A stretch of 64,000 nt of DNA from NCBI RefSeq assembly GCF_001625215.2, contig NC_030387.2, positions 34,371,606-34,435,605 of the forward strand, in the 5' to 3' direction. Positions 1 to 13,235 of this stretch are shown one piece after another. The notes beneath the pieces are model-generated. The model had not been told where the DNA came from. It saw only the letters and a program-made list of their open reading frames with translations, and did no database searches. Every line of letters starts with the position of its first letter. Position 1 is the first letter of the stretch. Source of the DNA: Daucus carota subsp. sativus. Taxonomy: Eukaryota; Streptophyta; Magnoliopsida; Apiales; Apiaceae. A program made the position numbers and the translations under genes.

Positions 1-250
1 CTTTGCCGAGTATACATTACATTTGCCTATCAATTTTTAACTATAAGGAAAAACAATGTGAAGTATGGTATGCCTACTAGCTTTGTAACGCAGCTTTTGT
101 GACTACATTTTTTTTTCATCTGTGTATATATATTGATACCTGTGTTGGGTACTATATTGTTATGAAGACTGGGGCAAACTATAGTAATTTTCATTTTCAC
201 ACTGCATTCTGATGCTTTTGTTTGAACTCATGAAGGTTTGTTGTTATCAG
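1..250 (+). other. Probable upstream intron of NUP96
   Basis: AT-rich sequence ending in an acceptor-like TTATCAG at 244-250, just before an open reading frame. It is probably the last part of an intron in the 5' leader or upstream coding region of NUP96. The earlier exon lies outside the window. I see no other gene here. Confidence 0.5.
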
Positions 251-305
251 GGGGCTATATACAAAGTCAATATTTGGTGCAAGCCAACTTCGAGATCCAC
301 GTATA

Positions 306-3300
306 ATGGGTTTTGATCTTGGGTCTATTGACTCCTTTGGCCTCCCTGTATCTGAGTCTCAGTGTAAAAAAAGGAAATTTGTGTTAAATGACACTGATGC
401 GTCTATCGTGGGTAAGCTTCCCTGCAGTATGGATGCTTCCTTACCTACTTTGTTGTCTTGTGATTATTTCATGGAACCTTGCTTGAGTGAAATGGCCACT
501 CAAGAACTCCTGAATCCTGGTTACTGCCGTCGAGTGCGGGATTTTACTGTTGGGAGATCTGGTTATGGGCGTGTTAAGTTTACTGGGGAGACTGATGTTA
601 GGTGGTTAGATTTGGATCATCTAGTTAAATTTAGTAGACATGAACTAGTTGTATATGAGGATGAAAGTTCCAAACCTGTAGTTGGTCAGGGCCTTAACAA
701 GGAAGCAGAAGTAACCTTGGTGGTGCAAATACGATATAGAAAAGATGGGCTAATAGCATTTGTGAAGAAACTGAGGCTCATCACAGAAAGACAGGGAGCG
801 GAGTTTATATCATTTGATCCCTCAAACGGGGAATGGAAATTCTTAGTTCATCATTTTAGCAGATTTGGCTTGGATGAAGATGATGAGGAAGATATTACAA
901 TGGATGATGCTGCACCAGAAGTTGAGGAACCTCATGAGATTAGTGGTGGTGAAGTTTATGGAGCTGATGACAAAAATGCCATTATTGATCCAACTTTGCT
1001 TTCACATTCCCTTCCTTCTCACCTTGGTCTTGATCCAGTGAAAATGAGGGACATGCGAATGATGATGTTCTCTGCTGAGGATGAGGATGAGTATTCTGAG
1101 GAAATGAATGGTTCAATGTCACATCAGAAGCAGTTCTTCCATAATCAATCCAAACGGTCTCCTCTGAAACAGGCTTCTCGCAGGACGGTCCACAGACCTA
1201 GCCCCCCTGCTATAAGAAAGACACCATTAGCTCTGCTGGAATATAATCCTGGTAATTTTGAGTCTAGCCCACCCGGGTCCATTTTAATGGCCCAACAGAA
1301 TAAGGGCCTATCTCTTAAGCCAACAAAACTAGACGGATTTAAACTGGATATGAAGCATGATTCACCGGTTACAGCAAGCCATTCTCGTAATGTAGTTGAT
1401 GCATCATTGTTCATGGGTAGGTCATTTGGGGTAGGATGGGGTCCTAATGGCATCCTTGTTCACGCTGGTGCGCCTGTTGGGAATAGTAACTCGAGAGAAA
1501 TATCTTCAGTTGTCAATTTAGAGAAGGTTGCTTTCGACAAAGTGGTTCGAGATGAAAATAACCAAGTCAGTGATGATCTTATTGATTTCTGTTTTGATTC
1601 TCCATTGAAATTTCACATGGAACTAAAGCACGAAACAAAAGAAATTGGTACTGGATCCTGTAAACTAAAGCTCCAGAAACTTGTCTGTGATCCCTTGCTG
1701 CTTTCAGATACTTGCCGGGGATATATAGGGATCACAGAAGAGCAACTAGAGGTCCCTGGGTTAACTTCCTATGCTCGTGTAATCCTAATGCACCAAGTAC
1801 AGGTGTGGGAGTTGATAAAAGTCCTTTTTTCCTTGAAGGAATCACGAGCGCGGTCAAATGTACTGGAAGACAGTCAGGACGACACAATGCAAGATAGGAA
1901 GGATAGCGATCAAGACATTGACCAAGAAGCACTAGAGTTGATTAGGAGGGCTGAGTTCAGTTACTGGTTACAAGAGAGTGTCTGCCATCGTGTACAGGAA
2001 GAATTAAGCTCGTCGGATGAATCAAATGATTTACAGCAAATATTCCTGCTTTTAACTGGGAGACAACTGGATGCTGCTGTAGAACTGTCTGCTTCTAGAG
2101 GAGATGTTAGACTAGCATGTCTGTTAAGTCAGGCTGGTGGGTCCACGGTAAATCGGTCGGATATTTTCAAACAGCTTGAAATATGGAGAAATAATGGTTT
2201 GGACTTTAACTTTATTGAGACAGACAGAACAAGACTATTTGAGTTGCTTGCGGGTAATATTCATGGAGCTTTAGACGGCTTAAATATTGACTGGAAAAGA
2301 TTTTTAGGGTTATTGATGTGGTATAACCTTCCACCGGAAACTTCTTTGCCAGCTATTTTTCAAACGTATCAGAAGCTTCTTAATGATGGAATGGCACCTG
2401 ATCCTGTCCCTGTTTATATTGATGAAGGAGCAGTAGAAGAAGGTATGACAAGGGATACAGTGGAGCGGTTTGACATTGCATATTATCTCATGCTTCTTCA
2501 TGCTAGTGGAGAAAGCAAATATAGCGTTGTGAAGACCATGTTCAGTGCTTTTGCTTCAACAAAAGATCCACTTGACTATCATATAATATGGCACCAACGT
2601 GCAGTATTACAAGCATTAGGAACTTTCAATTCGAATGATCTTCATGTGCTTGATATGGGACTAGTTTCTCAGCTATTGTCTGTGGGAAAATGTCACTGGG
2701 CCATTTATGTGGTGCTTCACATGCCCTATCGCGATGATTTTCCTAATCTGCAGGCCAGCGTTATCAGCGAAATCTTATTCCTGTATTGTGAAACTTGGAG
2801 TTCTCAAGAATCACAAATCCAGTTTATTGAGGAATTGGGAATTCCTCCATCATGGATGGACGAGGCTCTGGTGAGTTTAGACTCTCTTCTACAATTTTTG
2901 GTGCCTGCTCACTGTTAATAAACGCGAGAGGCGCAGAGGTAACCGTGGAGCCTAGGTGCTAGTTGCGCTCCTCGTCTAAGAGAGGCCCAAGAGTTGCACT
3001 AAAGTAAAATATACTTGCATATAGATACTCAAACACGTAAACACCATTAGTAGTAAATGAGACATGCTAACATGCTATTTTGAACCAAAAGCTAATCCAA
3101 GGGGATAACAAATATTACGATCATGATTTACCTTGTAGAATTAAGAAATTAATTACCTTAACTTGTAATGATTGTGATAACAAACTTTCAAAAAGAACAA
3201 TGTAAATGAGATTAAAATATACAAGGTGGACACATCGAAAAATAAAACTAATAGTTTTCTACTCAGCCTGCTTAATATAATTTATTCTGTGCAAGCATTT

Positions 3301-6164
3301 GTAGTCCTATTTCAGTGGTATATCGTTATCAGAGAAAGTATGAACCAAAAAAATTAGGCTTGCTGGTACGTAAATATGTAAAATGCATGTTTGGCTGTTT
3401 GCAATACTTAAAAGCATTGATTATTTTACTATCATCCTCAACTATTCCTTTTGGGCTTTGGGCTTTGGCCTTTTCCATCCCAAATTAATAAGGCATTTTT
3501 TGTACTCAAGACACCTAACTGTTTGGAGTTTGCCATTCATTATTTACCCACTATTACTTAAAATTTTATATTATACTGCATTGTGCTTTTGATTGATAAT
3601 TGTGTGTATATTGGGGTACTTAGATGGGGCAAATTTTGTTCAGGCAGTTTATTCTACTTATTGTGGTGATCTGCCCAAAGCCCTTGAGCATTTTCTGCGA
3701 TGTGCAAACTGGCAAAAGGCACATTCAGTATTTGTGACTTCTGTTGCTCATTCTTTGTTTTTGTCAGGTAAGTATCAACTATTATTGTGTAGTGTGCCAT
3801 ATTGATGATATCTACATCTTCTGACTGTTAGGATTGCAGTGAAAATGTGCTTAGTGGATGCATGACAAGAAATCTATGCTGCATATAAATATTAATAATT
3901 AAATCATGTCTAAGATCTTGTTTCTCTGCAGCCAGTGCTTCTGATATATATTGTCATTAGAAGAGACATGGAACTTTTTATTAATAATGAATTGCATAAA
4001 AATATAATAACAATATAAATGCTACTACTACTGTAGGTATCACATGAATGGGACAAAACTATTTGTCTCGTTCCTTAATTTCCGCAGCCGCAACTTCTAA
4101 TGTCCCCTTCCATACTATACTAATGTCATGTAACCTGTTGAATGATAACATAAAGTAGTAATTTGTTATATATTATATATGCTATTTGCAGTTTTTAGTC
4201 CTTTTTTGTCTCTGTTATATAGATGAACATTCAGAGGTATGGAGGCTTGCAATTTCAATGGAAGCTCACAAGTCAGAAATTGAAAATTGGGATTTGGGAG
4301 CGGGAATATACATATCCTTTTATCAACTTAAAAGTTCCTTGCAAGAAGACATGGATACCATGAATGAAATGGTATGACCAAACCTTTCGAACAATTTATG
4401 GTCTTCGAATTATTATTATTTTTTGCTAAGTATCTTCGAATTATTCAGCAACCTAGATTGACCTTATAATTTTCTTTCACTTCCTTACTTGAAAAGTAAA
4501 AAAAAATTACTTCCATAAAACGAGGTCTGCATTGCCAATCTATAATTCAGTACATATGTAGTCAGTATCAACTAACTATGACCTATTAGGACTTCTCCAG
4601 CCTGGTAAGCACAGGAATGAATGATTATGACAAAGGACACTTGGTATTGGGTACACTGATTGACTATAATCTATATGATTATTGATTACCAATTAAAATT
4701 TTATGTGTATTTAATTATTAATTTTAAAATTTACTTCAAGTTCTCCATGATGAAAAGTATTTATAATGGAAACGATCAAAGTAAATTTGTTGACATTATG
4801 TGCAATCGAAAACCAACTGTTTAGTATTCTACCTTGGAGGGAAGACTACTGTTTTAATATATGAGAGTAGTATGTAAAGTCTTGTGATTATCTGGAGTAA
4901 TGACAGCCTTAATTACTCGCAATAAGCAACTGAGATTACTGGAATAGTTAGGCTAGGCCTAGATTAAATTAAATCTACTTATTTTCTTTTGAGATCACTT
5001 GCTCATTCAAGAAGCTTAAAGAAGCTTGTTTTTTTCTTCTCTTGCAGGATTCTCTTGAAAGTAAAAACGAAGAATGTAGAAACTTTTTAAGTTGCTTAAA
5101 TGAGTCTTTGACAAAGTTTGGTAGCAAGTTGCCTATTGATGCAAGGTATATATTTGTGTGCGGCAATGATATATTTCATACTTGTAGTATGTTTCTTTAG
5201 ATTTCAAGGTGTAGTCTCTTTTGGAGTACATTTATTGGTATTTTGCACATATATTAATGTGTAATGATCTATAAATTTGACCTTATTTGAAAAATTGGGG
5301 AGGGAGGGGCGAAGGTACGGGTTCCCAGTCTACAAATTGGATCCATCAGAAATTTCAAAAACCCTGCATGATGCGTTTTATAATTAAAAAATGATCAAGT
5401 TATATCTTTTTTTTCTTTTCTAAACTACTGGTTTACCCACAAAAGGTGTTGGTTGATTAAGACCGTGAAAATGAAAATCCGCGGAGAGAGTAACAACTCT
5501 CCCGCCGAATGAACTAGTCCCGAAAATGGATGGGTGCAGGGATCCTGGTCCATCAGAAGTATTAAAAACACTATGCAACTCATTTTATAATTACTTTTTT
5601 TCCAAGTCAGGTCTTTTAAGCTACGACTTGTCATTTAACTTCTAAACTACTGGTCTATTCTCTAGTATCATGAGTTAACCCATTTGGTTCTTTGACTTTG
5701 TTTTAAGACCCCCTTCTTAAATAAAAGGTTCTTTTGTAGTCCAGTTCTTCGACACTGGATTTCTTGTTTTACTTCATAGTATATAGTTGTTGTCACTTTC
5801 TGTCATGCCAGGGCACCCTCCTATGTCTTGACTCTTCTATCTTTGCGCTAACAGTAACTATAGTTTATAATGTTAACCCACTACGGCACATAAGTATTTG
5901 TGTTTAGATTTTTTTTTTACAGCCTCTTTTAGTGTTGTAGTATACAACTTACACAATTTTTTTCTCAGAGTCGCATATTCAAAGATGGCTGAAGAGGTCA
6001 GCAATTTGCTTTTAGCTGATAATAGTGAAGGGGTGACATGTGAGATTCAGTTGAGCTGCTTCAATACCGTATTCAGTGCACCTATCCCTGAAAACCTCCA
6101 GTCAAATCATTTGCATGATGCAGTATCAGTTTTTACGAGTTATCTTTCTGAGGTAGCCTCATAG
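306..6164 (+). CDS. NUP96: Nucleoporin NUP96 (MOS3/SAR3/PRE type)
   Basis: Scaffold nucleoporin of the Nup107-160 (Y) complex, acting in the nuclear pore in mRNA export. Proposed exons are 306-2870, 3644-3767, 4223-4371, 5048-5145 and 5969-6164. All junctions are GT-AG and in phase, giving about 1043 aa, close to the Arabidopsis protein as I recall it. Residues about 60-190 resemble the NUP98 C-terminal autoproteolytic (peptidase S59) fold, with PGYCRRV, ESSKPVVGQGLNK and VHHFSRFGL. An acidic stretch follows (about 190-210). The C-terminal half is the helical NUP96 domain, and LPKALEHF and HSVFVTSVAHSLFLS are conserved blocks. The start at 306 matches the expected length. However, the frame stays open upstream to the acceptor at 250, so translation could begin in an earlier exon outside the window. 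Plants encode NUP98 and NUP96 separately; no NUP98 GLFG part is seen here. Confidence 0.9.
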
Positions 6165-8945
6165 TCCCTACACGTGTATGTGTTCGTATTCTTTTATGTC
6201 TAAATTATGCAACCAGGGCGAAAAAGAAGACCTCTCTTCTCTCAATGTGTTTATATTTTGTAGCTTCTGTATGTGTCTGTAATTGTGTTGCAGATAACAT
6301 GTATCATTTGTGATTTTCATTCCAACAGCTCTACGACATATGCTTTCTGTACGATTCTCTTAATTTGAGCTGGTTTATATACTTATACCAATTTTTTTTT
6401 TTGCTTGTTTATTAACCCAATGGACGGAAACCTGTAAAATTGAGTTTTGAACATTTTAATGGACCTCGTGTAGCTCAGAAATATGCTATTTATAAGTGAC
6501 AAAGTTTTTCATGTTTTATATGCCTCGGTCTCCTTTTGTGTTGTGGATTTTTGCTAATTTTTTGTGTTGTGTGTTTAATTGGCACAATGTAAATAAGTCA
6601 AGGAAATGAGTTGCTCGGTCTTTGCCACCTTTAGCTGTATCTATCTGATAAGAAGTCGTTTTTGATTGGTAGGGAATTACTCCTATACATTGAAGTATGC
6701 TACTTCGATAATGAAGTATCATCATTTTTTATAGTGGGTCGAAAAAGTAAAGTGATAAAAAAAATATTAGGTAACCAAGAAAAGGGTTTTGTGCCCGAGA
6801 CATGCCACTGTTGCTGCAGGGTGTGGAAGAACCGAAGAAGTATCTAGCTTCCAAACTGCACCTTGCCTAGACATCTTATAAGTTATAACTTGCAAAATTA
6901 CAGAGCTAGTTGGCATAATCTATACTGTACTCGAGGAATTTGTTTAAAATACAATTAATGCCGGAAGCTTCTTAGCCTTGTTTTTTTGTTTTAAATGTTT
7001 AATCCTGATTATCGTTAAAAGGGCGTCTATTATGATTTTTTTTTTATTAATTTAAAAATGGTTTACTTAGCACTCTCTGATCAAAGTTTAATATCCTAAC
7101 CTTGTAATGAATGACTAACAATTTCTATGCAGAGAAATTCAAAGGGTCTGTCTTTGGTTTTGAGGATCATATGTGTTTTGTGGCTTGAATAAAAGTTTTT
7201 CTCTTGCTCAATTCACTTGCAAGGTGGGTGTGCACGGAATATAATTGACTATAAGAAAACCACTGGTTTATACTGTATAATACAACTTTATTTGAATATT
7301 AAATTGAATATAGTAATGTTTAGAAAATTTAATAGTGTTAAAATTATGGGATTTTATCAAACCAAGATTGGGTGGATTTACAAATTAAATATGTATGCAC
7401 TGGGAGAACAAGACAGAGCCCCGATAATGGAAGTTTGCTTTGATAATTTGTTTTGCTTCTCGTTGTACGTTTGATCATGGTAATGAAGTTCTAGTTTAAT
7501 TTTATACAAGGAAATGAGTTGTAAATTACACGCCCTGAGATTGTGAAATGAGTAATCTCGGTGGAAGTTTGAACACCAATAAAGTAAAATCAACAGAAAC
7601 AAGGAAGAAAGGATAAACAACTATTGCATCTATGGTGGTTTTCCGTCTCGATTTTATGTAATTATAATCTTCATGATTGAAATTTCCTAATCTTATATTG
7701 TTAAGCGAAATTGCTAATAATTATTAAGTAACTTATACTTAGACTATAAGCCAAACAAACAGAGTAGTGTAAGGTGCTGATTTATTTAGGGTAATCTTAC
7801 TGTATCCAATTTTTTTTTTTCTAAATGACGTGACACACATAATACTAATTTTAATTGGGTCATAAGACTAATTTTAATTGGGTGCTTGATATATATATAA
7901 GGGATTCCATCATTATTGAGAGTAATCAATCATACATTGACAATTAGATTTGGGAAAAATAATTGAAAACACTTTTTGGGGTACTTTACATTTTCCATTT
8001 AATTAATGTAAGGGTGTCGATGATAAATATATTTTATACAAGACATTATAGAAATGTAAATATATTGGTTTAAATCATATATTATTAAATAAAAATAATA
8101 GCTAATAAAAATTCATGTTGTTAGGTGAATTTTGTCAAATCTTCCTTCTTATTCTCCTTTCAATAATATTAAAAATAATCTATGGGCTATTTAAGCTATT
8201 GCATAACATAAATAAAATGAATAATATTTCTACTCTGATTTTAGGCATAATTTAAGATGCATTGATCATATAATTATACTGTTTATTTTAAAAAAATCTG
8301 TAAATGAGAATTTAACTGTGAAATATTTGCTTATAAAAGGAAATTAATATGAGTAAAGTATTTAATATATGGGAAATTGCCAACCCAAAAACAACTGACC
8401 GGGTCATTAACTAACTTATTTTATGCAGATGAATAGTAGACAGTCCATAATCCTACTTGAGGTACATATTTGGTGTAGGCATGTTACCAACTAATCATCA
8501 TTAGTTGTAGACTTATAGACAAGCTGTTATATTTTAAAATTTTGTTACTACCAACAAAGACTAATGCGAGAAAGAGACAGGCACACAGGCCTGACTAATA
8601 AATTTGTTGATCGAGATCAACACCAAGTAGACAAATTTGCGGAATATGTTACTTTGTTACACAGAATTTATTTGAAAACTGTGCTATTCCATCCCAACTA
8701 ATCACCTTGTTTCACTGCTACTATTCAGCTTTATAGGAGTAATTTAAACACACAAAGTACGTACAGACATTAATCTAATTTATATGAGGCAACAAAAGGT
8801 AAACCAAGTTCAAATCCCATTTCAAAACTGTTAGCATTGTACAAACACAAAGGAAACAAGAATAAACAAGTTTAAAGGGAAGAAAATATTGTACTGTGAA
8901 ATTAGTTTTCCCCAAAAAGAAAAAAGAAAATGAAAGAACTATGAT
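6165..8945. other. Intergenic, no gene recognised
   Basis: The first 200 or so bases are probably the NUP96 3' UTR. The rest is AT-rich (notably 7780-8400) with scattered short open frames that match no family I know. No tRNA, convincing exon chain or structured repeat was found. Confidence 0.5.
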
Positions 8946-10073
8946 CTAAGAGGATGGCGGAGGGGAACGAAGAACAAATGGCGGAGAAGATGTCGAAGAA
9001 GACGAATTGGAGGAAGTAGTTTGTGTTTGCCTTTTTGATCGGCTTCTCAGCTTCTTCTTTTCCCCTTCGCCAACTCCCTTGTTTTCCATTTTGTCATGCC
9101 CGACTTTCGTTGTGTTTAAGCTCACTGGAATCATGCAATTGCACAAAAAACCTGCAATTATGCAAATAACTATTTATCATGAATGACAAAGTTATATCAT
9201 ATGCACAGAACTTTACTAGACGGGAGTATAATACACCAGGTACATAGCGCGCAATGTACCAAAATACAGAGTAAAGTTACCACAAATACGAGGGAGTTAA
9301 AACAGTAATGGGGTGAATTTTGGAATCATGGAAAGTGATGGTGACAAGATAGGATTAGAATTATTAAAGTAGTCAAATAAAGTAAAGAAAGAATCTAGTA
9401 ACAGAAGAGTTAAATAAAGGGTCATACTCATACCAATTCTGGCGAGTCGATTAACCCATCTGGGAATAGAATTCCCAGTGAGCTTAATGCAAGCCTCATT
9501 GCAGAAATGGTTACAGTTCTTGGTTATGAGATTGTATGCATTCCCTTTGTACACTTTCGAGAGCTCTTCCATTACTTTTCTCACTTCTTTACTACTCTTC
9601 TCCGTCCAGCCAACCAGTATCGACTTCCTGAATGTAAATCCTTCACATTGCTTTGGTTCCCCTTCGAAGATTCCAGTCGAGGGATACTCATGAGCTCCGA
9701 ATGCATACTCAATTCCATGAACTTGTCATCACAATAAAGAGATGTCAATTATTTATCAACTTATATAAATCATAGTCAACATGGTGCACATACACTGCAT
9801 TTCTAGATCTAGATTGGAATTCAATTCATGTGTAATGGGTAAAAAACAAATGTAGAGAATTCATAAAAAAAAAGTCCTCCAAGTACACAAATTAACACAA
9901 ATCAAAATTGAATTCTCCGAGTATCAATTGTTTGAATTACCTTGCACACCGGAATGATAAGCACCAAGACCGAGCCAGTAAGCATAGCCATTATAAGATG
10001 TGAGATCATACACATTGAGATAAACCGGAATGGATCCCCTCCTTTCCCTGGTTGAATTTTTACGACACAACAT
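8946..10073 (-). CDS. DeSI-like PPPDE-domain cysteine peptidase
   Basis: Predicted deSUMOylating isopeptidase-like protein (PPPDE family, similar to the At4g17486 group). Members are thiol peptidases proposed to remove SUMO or ubiquitin. Exons on the minus strand are 10073-9941, 9721-9434 and 9151-8946, all GT-AG with phase 1 at both junctions, giving 208 aa. The N-terminus reads VYLNVYDLTSYNGYAYWLGL. The catalytic His lies in the GAYHSGVQVHG block that spans the first junction. The catalytic Cys is in KNCNHFCNE near residue 120, followed by PRWVNRLARIGFLCNC. The last about 35 residues are a Ser/Pro-rich tail of low complexity. The start is the first ATG, followed by a basic stretch as is usual for this family. 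Length and domain order look complete. Confidence 0.88.
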
Positions 10074-10344
10074 TCTCAATTCCTTAATTTAAGCCTCTCG
10101 AATGAGTCGAGTTTGAATTAATTTAGACTAAATAAAAAAAGAAAACAAATTTGGAAAAGGGTATTTCGAATGAGTGACATATGTTTGGCTTCACCAAGTT
10201 ATACCTGCGGAGAGGTGTGAAACATGGTGGTTTGGTGGTGGTAGATAAAAAGAAACGAAAGGGTTTTTGTTTGAATAATTAGTGAAATGAGAAGTGAGTG
10301 CGATTGGTTGGAGAATGAGCTGGTGGAATCATATTAACTTTTAA
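10074..10344. other. Upstream region of the DeSI-like gene
   Basis: 5' leader and promoter region for the minus-strand peptidase gene. No clear TATA box was identified. It ends at a MITE whose left target-site copy is 10336-10344. Confidence 0.4.
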
Positions 10345-10537
10345 CGGTTTTTCTATGGTGTGCCCATGGGCACACACTAAGTGCTAAAATCTATGGATTT
10401 GGAAGCTTTTGATTGGCTTACACTATCTAATAATGGTGGACCCCCCTGCATTTACAACAACCACACCAATCAAAACCCTCCAAATGCATAGATTTTAGTG
10501 CTTAGCATGTGCCCATGGGCACACACTAGACAAACCC
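10345..10537. mobile_element. MULE-type MITE with 9-bp target duplication
   Basis: 193-bp non-autonomous element with terminal inverted repeats built on GTGTGCCCATGGGCACAC and an inner inverted pair around CTAAAATCTATG. It is flanked by AACTTTTAA at 10336-10344 and 10538-10546, a perfect 9-bp duplication typical of Mutator-like elements. A second family member lies near 46299-46950. Confidence 0.8.
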
Positions 10538-10732
10538 AACTTTTAAATAGTAGTCATCTATTTCTTTTGGGAGAAAGTAACGTACGACTAATTATGATAC
10601 ATAGTGGAGTGTTTCTGTGATTATCGTTTTCTATTAGTGCTTCTTGGTATTTTGGATTATGAAATTAAATCGTGTAGGATCCGGATTTGGTGTAAGATTA
10701 TAGTACTTAATAGATAGTATTATCTAGAGGAA

Positions 10733-11126
10733 AGTTCTATGGAGACCGCATTTTTATCGGAGACCTCGGAGACCACGTATATTCTGCAATCAAAACACTG
10801 TAAAATATATTATTTTGTAAAATATGTTCTACAAATATCATGTATTCATTAAAATTGTTGAAAATCATCAATGTTTAATAAGTAGATAATGCATGTTTTG
10901 CAAGTTGAACAAATGTTCTGCAAATTATACATATTTCATAGAACAAAACATTTTGTAATGTTTTACATGTAAAACTTATATGATATTCAAGATTTTAAAT
11001 GTAATAATGATTTCGGAGAACATGATTTGTAAAATTATACGTTTTGCAATGTTTTTATGAAATATTTTACTTGCAGAACATATGTGGTCTCCAAGTCTCC
11101 AGAAAAAATGTGGTCTCCATTGAACT
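10733..11126. mobile_element. TIR element, GGAGACC family (copy 1)
   Basis: Roughly 390-bp element whose ends form an inverted repeat of about 55 bp. The left end starts AAGTTCTATGGAGACC and the right end, read in reverse, starts AAGTTCAATGGAGACC. Both inner parts end near TTCTGCA. The middle is very AT-rich and has no coding capacity. No clear target duplication was found, so the superfamily is not assigned. Confidence 0.65.
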
Positions 11127-11238
11127 TAACTCGTATTATCTATTTATTAGAAGAGAAATACGATGGGGCCAAAACTTGATAGAATGTGAGAAGCGGTGCA
11201 TTTTTTGTTACTTTGTTATTTTAAATTTTAATATGATA

Positions 11239-11868
11239 CTAGCTTTTAACCCGTGCGAAGCACGGGCGGGTACATAGTTCTTAATTTATTATTTTTAATT
11301 TAAATTTTAACATCATTTTATTTGTATTTTAGTATTAATGAATTGAATTTTATTTAAATTATATTATTCAACTGATTATATTTTCTTCTGATTACTTGAA
11401 AATGGACAAACCCTAATAAATATAGTCGATCGTGTATTACTTTTGGAAAAGTTCAGTAATCTAATCAATTGAATTTCAAAGTAATTTTGTAATCTTGATT
11501 TTTTTGACAACAATAACTTTTAAGAATAGAGTTAGAAAGGATTATGTGGTTCGTGTTTATATTGAAATAGAACACGTTAAAATTAAAAAGAATTATATGA
11601 AGGTTCTTGTTAAAAAAAGATATTTGAAAATATATATTTATAATTTTATTTATAGCATTATTATAATTTTTTTAATGAAACATTATATTATATGATAATG
11701 GATTGTTAGGAGTGTTTTTAGTATTTGAAACTGTTTAACAATGTAATACTAATAAACTCCACATTTGTAGACTTGTAGTACCAAAAGGAGAGTACCAAAC
11801 CAAAAAATATAACTAAAACCTTGGACTACAAATTATACCCATGTTGGCTTATTATAGTATAGTATAGA
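11239..11868 (-). mobile_element. Non-autonomous Helitron (copy 1)
   Basis: Read on the minus strand it starts TCTATACTATACTATA at 11868. It ends with a GC-rich hairpin (CCCGTGCTTCGCACGGG) a few bases before CTAG at 11242-11239. The host bases are A before the 5' TC and T after CTAG, as expected for Helitron insertion into AT. At 630 bp it has no Rep/helicase gene. Confidence 0.85.
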
Positions 11869-11998
11869 TTGTTTGGTGAAGTTGGGCAAATGATTTCTCC
11901 GAGGTGATAATGGGTCCATATGTGATTTGTTTCATTTGTAAATTGTGTTGTGTCCATTCAATTCAATAATATTATCCAAGATTATTATATAATATATA

Positions 11999-12667
11999 CT
12001 AGCCTTTAACCCGTGCGAAGCACGGGCGGGTATATAGTTCGTAATTTATTATTTATAATTTAAATTTTAACATCATTTTATTAGTATTTTAGTATTAATG
12101 GATTCAATTTTAATTAAATTGTATTATCCAACTAACTATATATATAGTACATTTAATCCGAATTTAGTACACATAGATTTAAAAATAAAAAAAATTAGAA
12201 AATTCAAATTTTTTCCAAATATAGCCGATCGTGTAATACCTTAGAAAGAATTTCAAACGTAATTTTGTAATCTTGGTTTTTTTTTACAACAATAACTTTT
12301 AAGATTAGAGTTAGTTTTGACAACGATAACTTTTAAGATTAGAGTTAGATTGAGTTATGTAATGGTTCGTATTTATATTGAAATATAACACGTTAAAGTT
12401 AAAAAGAGTTATATGAAGTATTTTGTTAAAAAAAGATATTCAAAATTGTATATTTATAATTTTATTTATGACACCAATATAATTTTTTCAATGAAATATT
12501 ATATGATAATGTGTTGTTATGAGTGTTTTTAGTATTTGAAACTGTTTAACAATATCATACTAATAGACTCCACATTTGTAGACTTGTAGTATCAAAAGGA
12601 GAGTACCAAACCAAAAAATATAACTAAAACCTTAAACTATAAATTATACCCATGTTGGCTTATTATA

Positions 12668-12729
<62 letters not shown>

Positions 12730-12733
12730 TAGA
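11999..12733 (-). mobile_element. Non-autonomous Helitron (copy 2)
   Basis: Close relative of the Helitron 130 bp to its left, in the same orientation. It has the same terminal hairpin and CTAG at 12002-11999, and the same 5' end beginning TCTATACTATA at 12733. It differs by an internal duplication around 12295-12345 and by a long TA microsatellite (about 12667-12726) just inside the 5' end. It is non-coding. Confidence 0.85.
12667..12726. repeat. TA dinucleotide microsatellite
   Basis: About 60 bp of uninterrupted TA repeats near the 5' terminus of the second Helitron. It probably expanded from the TATAGTATA terminal sequence after insertion. Confidence 0.9.
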
Positions 12734-13165
12734 TAGATGTAGCTATATGTCATTTTGAATTAAAAAAAATAGAATATGTGTAATAGTGCATGTAAAGTGC
12801 AAATACGTTATTTACACAATTAAGGACAAGTCATAGAATTTTACTATACATTTAATTTGTTATATTAATATTATAACATTGTCTTGAAAATTGAAACACA
12901 TTTATTTAGAAACAAAAGTATTTGTAATTGGAAAAATGTAGGTCATAGAAAAGTCTATCTTATTTTAAAATTTTTGACAATTTTATTATAATATTTATTT
13001 TAATAAACTATATGTACATATTGATATCTATGTAGGTGAGAAAGTTTGGGTCAAGCAAGATTATGATTCACCGGCCCAAAAGCCCAAAACATAACTTTAT
13101 GAACTCTCAAAGGCTGAAGTATGGCCACATTCAGTCTTTTGGTAGAGGTTTTTAAGAGTAGTTTT
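12734..13165. other. AT-rich spacer, nothing recognised
   Basis: About 430 bp of AT-rich DNA between the second Helitron and the hAT pair. No gene or structured repeat was seen. Confidence 0.5.
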
Positions 13166-13235
13166 TTATAAGTATCAGTGTTAAAAAACTTGAATAGAAG
13201 TAACAACAAAATGGGTCACTGGTCGAGCCCATAAG

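Noticed and set aside
1145..1453. 102-aa antisense frame in NUP96
   Set aside because: Shadow of the NUP96 coding exon, with no independent evidence.
12667..12726. TA run as a replication or matrix-attachment element
   Set aside because: A simple microsatellite grown inside a Helitron terminus; nothing else supports a function.
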